Part shown: positions 15,477-21,110 of the stretch, piece after piece
How positions within the stretch are numbered: the first letter of the stretch is position 1
Layout of the letters: each line of letters begins with the position of its first letter
Source of the DNA: a virus
IMG/VR virus record: IMGVR_UViG_3300032087_001734
Span: 1 to 43,664 of that record
DNA: 43,664 bases
Reading direction: 5' to 3' (one strand)
Translations under genes and position numbers: made by a program
The notes under the pieces: generated by a model
The model's input: only the letters and a program-made list of their open reading frames with translations
Database searches by the model: none
What the model was told of the DNA's origin: nothing

Positions 15477-15492
15477 GGGGGCGAAAGCTCCC
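15477..15492 (+). terminator. GNRA-loop hairpin between early genes
   Basis: GGGGGC, loop GAAA, GCTCCC form a 6-bp stem with one G-T pair, followed by tttatttc. Its form and the following ttctggagtaa segment recur after the gene ending at 16011. It could be an intrinsic terminator/attenuator or an RNA-processing hairpin. Confidence 0.55.
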
Positions 15493-15514
15493 TTTATTTC
15501 TGGAGTAAATCCTT

Positions 15515-15754
15515 ATGTATATTTATAAAATTGAGCACGTTCGTTACCTTAATAACGGTGGTTTCCGTGAGTATCAGGAGTATTTTACAAGCCGTAAAAA
15601 GGCGCAGAAAGCTCTTGAAGGTTGGGTAGCTACTTTTGAATCCCGCGTAACTGAGCAAAATGCAAATTACGCATATTTCAACCCAAGTTCAAGCGATGAG
15701 GACGAAAACGTAAGTTTTATTTGTCGCAGAATTGTACGAGTTTTTGTGGAGTAA
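15515..15754 (+). CDS. Early protein of unknown function
   Basis: This 79-residue protein starts MYIYKIEHVRYLNNGGFREYQEYFTS and has an aromatic-rich N-terminus and a helical middle (RKKAQKALEGWVATFESRV). No motif is recognised, and there is no membrane segment or Cys cluster. The start is preceded by tctggagtaaatcct, the same ribosome-site cassette used by later early genes. Early position suggests host interaction. Confidence 0.6.
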   Translation: MYIYKIEHVRYLNNGGFREYQEYFTSRKKAQKALEGWVATFESRVTEQNANYAYFNPSSSDEDENVSFICRRIVRVFVE

Positions 15755-15759
15755 TTATT

Positions 15760-16011
15760 ATGCGAGTAATGACCAAGGCACAGATTGCCAAAGCAACTTT
15801 TGACCTGTTAACTACAACGGGCGAGTGTACGCTACCAACTAAGCATATTTGGCGAGTTGGTTATATTTACGCAGAGATTGTTTTGCGTGATTTTGGGCTA
15901 GTGACTAGAGCAGAATTTGAGCGAATCAATTTTGACCAACTCAACGAGGCTTTTGAAGCTTACCAAATTGAGCAAGATGAGCACTGGGCGAGGCGACAGA
16001 GCTTTTGCTAA
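15760..16011 (+). CDS. Early protein of unknown function
   Basis: This 83-residue protein begins MRVMTKAQIAKATFDLLTTTG. The ATG at 15760 follows gtggagtaattatt, the shared ribosome-site cassette; the open frame upstream of it overlaps the previous gene and is ignored. It looks helical and ends with acidic and aromatic residues (IEQDEHWARRQSFC). No family is recognised. Confidence 0.6.
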   Translation: MRVMTKAQIAKATFDLLTTTGECTLPTKHIWRVGYIYAEIVLRDFGLVTRAEFERINFDQLNEAFEAYQIEQDEHWARRQSFC

Positions 16012-16021
16012 ATAACCAAGC

Positions 16022-16037
16022 GAGGGCGCAAGCCCTC
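16022..16037 (+). terminator. GNRA-loop hairpin between early genes
   Basis: GAGGGC, loop GCAA, GCCCTC form a perfect 6-bp stem followed by tttaatt. It has the same architecture as the hairpin at 15477 and lies just before the next ribosome site. Confidence 0.6.
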
Positions 16038-16058
16038 TTTAATTCTGGAGTAATTATT

Positions 16059-16226
16059 ATGAAAGTTTTTACCTTTAAATTCCCAACCTATGAAAAATAC
16101 GTAGAAAAATTAAATCTAGCTGTAATGCGCCAGTGTGACGTTGTAGAAACTGAAGTTGGTTGTGTTTACAAGTATTTTGGCGAGTTGCATATCCTAGTAA
16201 ATCCAAAGCTTTTAAAAGAAATTTGA
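16059..16226 (+). CDS. Small early protein of unknown function
   Basis: This 55-residue protein starts MKVFTFKFPTYEKYVEKL, with the tctggagtaattatt cassette directly upstream. It is aromatic-rich with two cysteines. No family is recognised. A promoter-like element follows its stop, so it closes the first early cluster. Confidence 0.55.
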   Translation: MKVFTFKFPTYEKYVEKLNLAVMRQCDVVETEVGCVYKYFGELHILVNPKLLKEI

Positions 16227-16245
16227 AAGTTTTTTACAAAAACCC

Positions 16246-16275
16246 TTGACAAAGTGCCAGGGGTTTTGATAAGAT
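16246..16275 (+). promoter_or_regulatory. Sigma70-type promoter overlapping a dyad
   Basis: -35 TTGACA (16246-16251), an 18-base spacer and -10 TAAGAT (16270-16275, four of six). It overlaps an inverted repeat, AAAACCC (16239-16245) and GGGTTTT (16261-16267), which could act as an operator or as a terminator-like hairpin in readthrough RNA. It lies 30 bases upstream of the GP88-like gene. Confidence 0.6.
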
Positions 16276-16305
16276 GCTTTTAACAAATCACAACGGGAGT
16301 CGAAA

Positions 16306-16977
16306 ATGACAACTTTACTTTCAACATCAAGCGCAAAACTAGACAAGTCACAGAATGACGAGTTCTTAAATGTTATTCTGTATCTTGACCCACTTTTTGA
16401 CAAAGCAATGTGCCCTTGGGCGACAGCGGCTTGTCGTAAAACTTGTTTAATCAACAGTGGTCGTATGCCTATGCAAAACGCAAAGGACGCACGCAAAGCC
16501 CGCACAGCGTTTTATCGTTATGACCTTGTAAACTTCAAGCGTCAGCTTAAGGCAGAGCTTACACTGGCAGAAATCAAGGCTATGCGACAGGGCAAAAAGC
16601 TTGCGGCACGCCTAAATGGTACAAGTGACCAAGATTTTAGCGAGATTTACGCAGAGTTCCCAAATGTACAGTTTTACGAGTACACAAAAGGCGCAGAAAT
16701 GGTTGCAAAACTAGCCAAATTTGATAACGTACACGTAACATTCAGCAAAACCGAAGAGCACACCGAAGAGCAGGTGCTAAAAGTTCTTGACAGCGGCACA
16801 AATGTTGCGGTAGTATTCAAGGATGCAGTGCCAAAGGTTTGGGCAGGTGTCGAAGTTATCAACGGTGACCTACACGACCGCAGATTTGAAGACGACAAAG
16901 GCAAAATTGTTGGTCTGAAGTTCAAAGGTAACGCAAAACTTAAAGAATTTGCAGTGAAACGAGGGTTCGCAATATGA
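16306..16977 (+). CDS. GP88-like cysteine-rich-motif protein
   Basis: This 223-residue protein contains CPWATAACRKTCLINSGR near residues 36-53, i.e. C-P-x5-C-x3-C, which matches the phage family named Gene Product 88. The segments RKARTAFYRYD, RLNGTSDQDF and a TIM-barrel-like run (VQFYEYTKG, VHVTFSKTEE, VAVVFKD) follow. The clustered cysteines suggest metal or Fe-S binding, but no reaction is established for the family to my knowledge. A sigma70-type promoter lies just upstream and a ggag site precedes the ATG. Confidence 0.65.
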   Translation: MTTLLSTSSAKLDKSQNDEFLNVILYLDPLFDKAMCPWATAACRKTCLINSGRMPMQNAKDARKARTAFYRYDLVNFKRQLKAELTLAEIKAMRQGKKLAARLNGTSDQDFSEIYAEFPNVQFYEYTKGAEMVAKLAKFDNVHVTFSKTEEHTEEQVLKVLDSGTNVAVVFKDAVPKVWAGVEVINGDLHDRRFEDDKGKIVGLKFKGNAKLKEFAVKRGFAI

Positions 16978-17054
16978 ATATAACAAATTGGGACGCATTT
17001 TATTTGACAACAGCTTGTTTTTTAGTGTATCTTATACTTAAAACTTACGCATAA
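16974..17054 (+). CDS. Possible 26-residue membrane peptide
   Basis: An ATG overlaps the stop of the preceding gene (ATGA), and the frame runs to 17054. It gives a peptide with one hydrophobic helix (AFYLTTACFLVYLILKTY). GAGGG lies 8 bases upstream. Coupled overlap and a clean membrane helix favour a real gene, but the same DNA carries a promoter-like element, and a frame this short can arise by chance. Confidence 0.35.
   Translation: MNITNWDAFYLTTACFLVYLILKTYA
17004..17033 (+). promoter_or_regulatory. Sigma70-type promoter candidate
   Basis: -35 TTGACA (17004-17009), an 18-base spacer rich in T, and -10 TATCTT (17028-17033, four of six), with a further tatact just downstream. It would start transcription about 25 bases before the ATG at 17064. 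Confidence 0.55.
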
Positions 17055-17063
17055 GGGGTTGAC

Positions 17064-17606
17064 ATGAATATATTTTATTTAGACAATAACGCTACGGCTT
17101 GCGCCAAAGCACACTACGACAAGCACGTTGTAAAAATGATTTTAGAATACGCACAATTGCTTTCAACAGCGCACAGAGTCCTTGACGGTGAGGTGTGGAC
17201 TGACCTGACAGCAAACAAAAGACGCATAACACGTTATCGCTTGACACCAGACAAAGAGGGTGTATTATATAAGGCAACACACGTTAACCACCCAAGCGCA
17301 ATTTGGGTTCGTGAATCAAAAGCAAACTATAATTGGCTTTTTAGCCTTTTTGAGAAACTATTAGAGGAGTATACGTATCGATATGGTAAATTTCACAAAA
17401 CAGGTGAGCTTTCAGCTAGTCTTAAGGTAGCACCTGTTAATATTCCAAATGTAGGCACAACTGAAATGCCGCAAGCTATGCCAGACGAGTGCAAATTGCC
17501 AAATTCAATTGATGCTTATAGAAATTATTACTTGACAGCAAAGAAATCTATGCTATCATACACAAAACGAAACGCTCCAATGTGGGCTACGCTAGAAACT
17601 AAATAA
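17064..17606 (+). CDS. Conserved phage protein of unknown function (MNIFYLD family)
   Basis: This 180-residue protein has the segments MNIFYLDNNATACAKAHYD, KHVVKMILEYAQLLSTAHRV, THVNHPSAIWVRESKANYNWL and PQAMPDECKL. I recognise these as strongly conserved in many tailed phages, but without known function. Repeated His residues in the first half (HYDKHVV, STAH, THVNHPS) could bind metal. It follows a sigma70-like promoter and an aagggg site. It is not clearly a known glycosylase or nuclease. Confidence 0.65.
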   Translation: MNIFYLDNNATACAKAHYDKHVVKMILEYAQLLSTAHRVLDGEVWTDLTANKRRITRYRLTPDKEGVLYKATHVNHPSAIWVRESKANYNWLFSLFEKLLEEYTYRYGKFHKTGELSASLKVAPVNIPNVGTTEMPQAMPDECKLPNSIDAYRNYYLTAKKSMLSYTKRNAPMWATLETK

Positions 17607-17623
17607 TTTAAGGAAACTTTAAG

Positions 17624-17875
17624 ATGAACAATGTTAATATTTTGAATGCGATGATTGAGAACGGCAAAATCTGCAAAGTAGAATTTGTCAAGAAAGATGG
17701 AACAATTGGCACAGTGCATGGTCGTACAGGAGTATGGCGACACGCTAAAGGTCAACGTGTAACTAGCACAAAGCGTTATATCACGTTTTACGACTTCCAC
17801 AAGGGCTACCGTAGCGTTAACCGCAACACCATTGTGAGCGTTAACGGTTTGTCTCTCAAAATCAAGCATAAATGA
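17624..17875 (+). CDS. SH3-barrel-like small phage protein
   Basis: This 83-residue basic protein has CKVEFVKKDGTIGTVHGRTGV, then KRYITFYDFHKGYRSVNRNTI. The pattern is seen in phage proteins described as SH3 beta-barrel fold-containing. It may bind nucleic acid, but no function is established. It lies 17 bases after the previous gene with an aagga site. Confidence 0.6.
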   Translation: MNNVNILNAMIENGKICKVEFVKKDGTIGTVHGRTGVWRHAKGQRVTSTKRYITFYDFHKGYRSVNRNTIVSVNGLSLKIKHK

Positions 17876-17885
17876 GGTACAAATT

Positions 17886-18113
17886 ATGGATATTACAGTA
17901 TATGGTCGTGAGGGTTGTACTTATTGCGACAAAGCAAAAGATTACTTACGCAAAATGAATCTACCGTTTAATTACGTAGATATTAACGAGGACTTTGACG
18001 CGGCAATGGAGCTGAAAGAGAAGTTTGGTGCTTTTAAAACTGTACCGCAAATAGTTATTGACAACGAGTTGATAGGCGGTTATAGTGAGCTTACTTGGAT
18101 GATTGTAGATTAA
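17886..18113 (+). CDS. grx: Glutaredoxin
   Basis: This 75-residue thioredoxin-fold protein has the dithiol active site CTYC at residues 11-14, the cis-proline motif TVPQIVID near residue 52, and the GGYSEL glutathione-site loop near residue 64. It probably re-reduces the phage ribonucleotide reductase encoded at 29200-31860. It lies among early genes and overlaps nothing. Confidence 0.92.
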   Translation: MDITVYGREGCTYCDKAKDYLRKMNLPFNYVDINEDFDAAMELKEKFGAFKTVPQIVIDNELIGGYSELTWMIVD

Positions 18114-18124
18114 AGGAGAACAAC

Positions 18125-18430
18125 ATGGCTAAGTCAGGATACAAAAACCATTACGATACTATTGAAATTGAAGACGAAGAAAATGGTTTAATGTACGAGT
18201 TCGATGTCTATGTACGAGTTTTCATTCAACAACCTTGGGGTGGTAGTCCACACACTTGTGACAATCCGTACGATTACTATGGGTACACCGAGATTGAAGA
18301 GTGGGAGATTGATGGTGTAGTTTGTTTCGATGAGGACGGCAACGAACTAGAGTGTAGCGAGTCAGATATACCAATGCAGGTTATTGACGTCTTAGAAACA
18401 GCTATTAACGAGCTTGAATTTGAGGAGTAA
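18125..18430 (+). CDS. Acidic early protein of unknown function
   Basis: This 101-residue, strongly acidic protein has aromatic clusters (DNPYDYYGYTEIEEWEID) and four cysteines. The ATG at 18125 follows aaaggag; upstream codons in frame overlap glutaredoxin. Its high negative charge might mimic DNA or bind a host protein, but no family is recognised. Confidence 0.6.
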   Translation: MAKSGYKNHYDTIEIEDEENGLMYEFDVYVRVFIQQPWGGSPHTCDNPYDYYGYTEIEEWEIDGVVCFDEDGNELECSESDIPMQVIDVLETAINELEFEE

Positions 18431-18433
18431 ATT

Positions 18434-18640
18434 ATGAAATATCAAGAAGAACCAAAGAGCAATGTAAGTGAGTATGAGGTACTAGACGATGAGCGAGTTC
18501 TGGTGCGTAAGAAAGGCAACAAGAAACTGGAGATAAAACACATCTATCACAAAGGCACAATGGGTATCTTGTGTAACGATTTTGAAACCTTTATCGACTA
18601 CATGGATGCTAAAGAAACAACTTTTGAAGACGAGGCTTGA
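18434..18640 (+). CDS. Small early protein of unknown function
   Basis: This 68-residue acidic protein begins MKYQEEPKSNVSEYEVLDDERVLV and has a mixed beta/helix pattern. It is 3 bases downstream of the preceding stop with a gaggag site. No family is recognised. Confidence 0.55.
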   Translation: MKYQEEPKSNVSEYEVLDDERVLVRKKGNKKLEIKHIYHKGTMGILCNDFETFIDYMDAKETTFEDEA

Positions 18641-18643
18641 CAA

Positions 18644-18838
18644 ATGAGTAAATACTATGTTACAGTACAGGCAGTTGTTACCAATGCAGTAGTCGAAGAG
18701 ACTTACCTAATTGATGCAACAGATGTTGACACAGCAGAACAACGAGTAATAGATGGAGAAGGAGAACTTATCAATGAAGACATTATCGATTTTGGCACGA
18801 CAGTTAAAGAAAGCGTTGTCGAAGTTAAAAGTAAATAA
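18644..18838 (+). CDS. Small early protein of unknown function
   Basis: This 64-residue acidic protein starts MSKYYVTVQAVVTNAVVEETYLIDA. The alternation of Val, Thr and Tyr suggests a small beta domain. It is tightly packed between its neighbours. No family is recognised. Confidence 0.55.
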   Translation: MSKYYVTVQAVVTNAVVEETYLIDATDVDTAEQRVIDGEGELINEDIIDFGTTVKESVVEVKSK

Positions 18839-18848
18839 GGAGAATGGA

Positions 18849-19052
18849 ATGCAAAAACTAAGTCAGAAAGATATGGTATACAGCTACCTAGTAATGAACG
18901 GCTCAATTACGCCTCTTGAGGCACTAAACGAGATGGGTGTAATGCGATTAGCGGCAGTGATTCACGACCTGAAAAAAGAGGGTCTGAAAATCAACTCAGA
19001 AATTGTACGACACAAAACAAAACACTATGCAAAATACAGCTTGGAGGCATAA
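18849..19052 (+). CDS. Helix-turn-helix DNA-binding protein (HTH_39 type)
   Basis: This 67-residue protein is essentially one winged-helix domain: QKDMVYSYLVMNGSITPLEAL, then MRLAAVIHDLKKEGLKIN, then KHYAKYSL. The pattern matches the small phage helix-turn-helix family PF14090. The ATG at 18849 is in frame with a taaggag site; the ATG at 18844 is in another frame. It may regulate early genes; its target is unknown. Confidence 0.7.
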   Translation: MQKLSQKDMVYSYLVMNGSITPLEALNEMGVMRLAAVIHDLKKEGLKINSEIVRHKTKHYAKYSLEA

Positions 19053-19053
19053 C

Positions 19054-19242
19054 ATGAATATTTCAGACAAACTAAGCAAAGTAAACGAGTCATTCGAGGT
19101 TTCACGTATCGACAATGGCTACATGGTAGAAGTTCGTGGTCGTACACACGATGACGATTGGGATGGTGTAAAGATTTACGCAACTACACTGGCTATGGTT
19201 GAAAACCTACTTGATGAATGGAACGGAATGGAGCGAGACTAA
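19054..19242 (+). CDS. Small early protein of unknown function
   Basis: This 62-residue acidic protein contains FEVSRIDNGYMVEVRGRTHDDDW, a beta-hairpin-like pattern, and a helical C-terminus. A ggagg site precedes the ATG. It ends with a one-base overlap with thyX (TAATG), so the two are probably co-translated. Confidence 0.55.
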   Translation: MNISDKLSKVNESFEVSRIDNGYMVEVRGRTHDDDWDGVKIYATTLAMVENLLDEWNGMERD

Positions 19243-19922
19243 TGAGAGGGATTGAGTGTACACTTGTTGACGTAATGGGTAACGACCTGTCAACCGTAAA
19301 CTCTGCTAGGGTATCATTCAACAAAGAGTCAAGCTTTGAATTTGAACTAAATGAGGAGGGCTTCATCGTTGATGAAGTTCTCTCTGAAGCTGACACAAAG
19401 TTGATTAAGTACCTAGCCAAACATAAACACATGACACCATTTCGACACAATGGTATTACACTACGCTGTAAGTCGCCTATCTTTCTAGCTAGGCAGTTGG
19501 GCAAGCACCAAGCGGGGCTTTCTTGGAACGAGATTAGCCGTAGATACGTTGACTACACACCTGAGTTTTTCTTTACAGACTGGCGAGAGCGCCCAAAAGG
19601 GAGTGTAAAGCAGGGTTCTGGAGGCGTAGTAGGTAAAAACAAGATGTGGCGTGATTATTACTCACGGCATATTCAAGAGAGCCTAGCGTTATATGAAGAT
19701 ATGCTCAAAGATGGTGTAGCTCCTGAACTAGCTCGGATGGTACTACCACAAAGTATGTTGACAGAGTGGATTTGGACTGGTAATCTTATCTCATTCGCTC
19801 ATGTATACAAGGAACGTATCGCAAGCGGAGCACAACTAGAAGCTCAGGTCTTCGCTCAGAAGCTTGACGCAATCATTCGACCGCTATTCCCTGTTAGTTG
19901 GTCGGCTCTAGTGGACATTTAA
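19242..19922 (+). CDS. thyX: FAD-dependent thymidylate synthase
   Basis: This 226-residue enzyme methylates dUMP to dTMP using flavin and methylenetetrahydrofolate. The signature is present as RQLGKHQAGLSWNEISRRY (residues about 79-97, equivalent to the RHRxxSxNExSxR motif). The HMTPFRHNGITL segment precedes it, and the MLPQSMLTEW-type substrate region appears as VLPQSMLTEWIWTGNL. It would raise dTTP supply for replication. The ATG at 19242 overlaps the previous stop. Confidence 0.93.
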   Translation: MRGIECTLVDVMGNDLSTVNSARVSFNKESSFEFELNEEGFIVDEVLSEADTKLIKYLAKHKHMTPFRHNGITLRCKSPIFLARQLGKHQAGLSWNEISRRYVDYTPEFFFTDWRERPKGSVKQGSGGVVGKNKMWRDYYSRHIQESLALYEDMLKDGVAPELARMVLPQSMLTEWIWTGNLISFAHVYKERIASGAQLEAQVFAQKLDAIIRPLFPVSWSALVDI

Positions 19923-19941
19923 ACGGACATAAGGATTAACA

Positions 19942-20643
19942 ATGGCAAGACGTAAAGCAAAAAACGCCTTTAATGACAACAACTTAGTGCTAAAAGACAT
20001 TAGCCCATTAACGGACAACCAAGCGGCATTCTTTGACAACTACAAGTCGGACAAGAATCAGTTGCTACTAGGTTACTCTGGTACTGGTAAAACCTACATG
20101 GCTTGTTATAAAGCCTTCAAGGAGATTATGTCTGGCAGTGACTACAAACGAGTTGTCATTGTGCGTTCAGCAGTACCAACACGAGACATTGGTTTCTTGA
20201 AGGGTGACGAGGCTGAGAAAGGAGCAGTGTACGAGTTGCCATACTTCAAGGTATGCTCTGAGTTGTTTGGACGAGACGATGCCTACGGTATTCTAACCAA
20301 GCATGACGGCATACGATTTATGCTAACAAGTTTCATACGAGGCTTGACAATCGATAACAGTATTGTTATTGTGGACGAGTTCCAGAACATGACAGCACAC
20401 GAGGCAGACTCAGTGTTGACACGAGTGGGACACAATAGTAAGATTGTAATATGTGGTGACATCCTACAGCGAGACTTCACCAAACATTCTGAGAAGAACA
20501 TTGAGAAGTTCTTACAGGTAGTAGAGAGTATGCCACACAGGTTCGACTTCAACTACTTTGATGCAGATGACGTTGTACGAAGTGGTCTAGTCGGTGACTA
20601 TATCAAAACGAAACACGCTAAGTTTCCAAAGGGGTTTGAGTGA
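19942..20643 (+). CDS. phoH: PhoH-like ATPase
   Basis: In this 233-residue P-loop protein, Walker A is GYSGTGKTY near residues 44-52. Walker B is SIVIVDEFQNM, and VICGDILQRDF is the sensor region. The core matches PhoH-like proteins, which are common in aquatic phages; they are predicted RNA/DNA-dependent helicase-type ATPases, and their role in infection is unsettled. It is 19 bases after thyX with an aagga site. Confidence 0.92.
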   Translation: MARRKAKNAFNDNNLVLKDISPLTDNQAAFFDNYKSDKNQLLLGYSGTGKTYMACYKAFKEIMSGSDYKRVVIVRSAVPTRDIGFLKGDEAEKGAVYELPYFKVCSELFGRDDAYGILTKHDGIRFMLTSFIRGLTIDNSIVIVDEFQNMTAHEADSVLTRVGHNSKIVICGDILQRDFTKHSEKNIEKFLQVVESMPHRFDFNYFDADDVVRSGLVGDYIKTKHAKFPKGFE

Positions 20644-20843
20644 TGACATTTGAAGAATGGTTTAAACATACTGCATACACTGATAAAGACTGCGCTGAAG
20701 ACGCATACGAAGCAGGCATACAAGAAGGCATAGACCGTATGTATAGACTGTACGACATCTGTCCTGAATGTAAGTTGCCAAATGGTCAACACAAGATGGA
20801 CTGTGGGAGAGGGCGGCATATCTCTGTAGTGGAGGAAGAGTGA
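20643..20843 (+). CDS. Small protein with CPEC-like motif
   Basis: This 66-residue protein has a helical first half (EEWFKHTAYTDKDCAEDAYEAG). A Cys/His cluster follows (CPECKLPNGQHKMDCG), suggesting a small zinc site. The ATG at 20643 overlaps the phoH stop; a GTG one codon upstream is possible. It overlaps the next gene by one base. Confidence 0.6.
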   Translation: MTFEEWFKHTAYTDKDCAEDAYEAGIQEGIDRMYRLYDICPECKLPNGQHKMDCGRGRHISVVEEE

Positions 20844-20965
20844 TGACTGATTACGAATGGGAAACAATGATGGACTACTCTCCAGAAGAGCAGATGATTG
20901 ATACTTATGTAGAATGGGAGAAGATTTATGAGGCAAGACAAGCCAGTAATGATTATAATGGGTGA
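20843..20965 (+). CDS. 40-residue acidic protein
   Basis: The ATG at 20843 overlaps the previous stop (TGATG) and has ggaggaag upstream. The peptide MTDYEWETMMDYSPEEQM is very acidic and aromatic. The compact overlap chain and good ribosome site support it in spite of its size. Its function is unknown. Confidence 0.5.
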   Translation: MTDYEWETMMDYSPEEQMIDTYVEWEKIYEARQASNDYNG

Positions 20966-21110
20966 GTCAACTTTTAAACTTGTAGTGACCTGCACTGAGT
21001 TACTAGAGTTGATGAACAACGGCAAGCAGTTTTTTGAAGCAGAGACAGAGCAAGGTGACGTATTGATTCTTAACAAGGATTACGTCAGCATGGTATCGGA
21101 GGTAGAGTAA
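20928..21110 (+). CDS. Small protein upstream of RNA polymerase
   Basis: This 60-residue protein contains FKLVVTCTELLELMNNGKQFFEAE. The ATG at 20928 has gggagaag about 5 bases upstream but overlaps the previous gene by 38 bases; the in-frame ATG at 20958 would overlap by only 8 but lacks a site. Its stop directly abuts the RNA polymerase start codon. No family is recognised. Confidence 0.5.
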   Translation: MRQDKPVMIIMGESTFKLVVTCTELLELMNNGKQFFEAETEQGDVLILNKDYVSMVSEVE

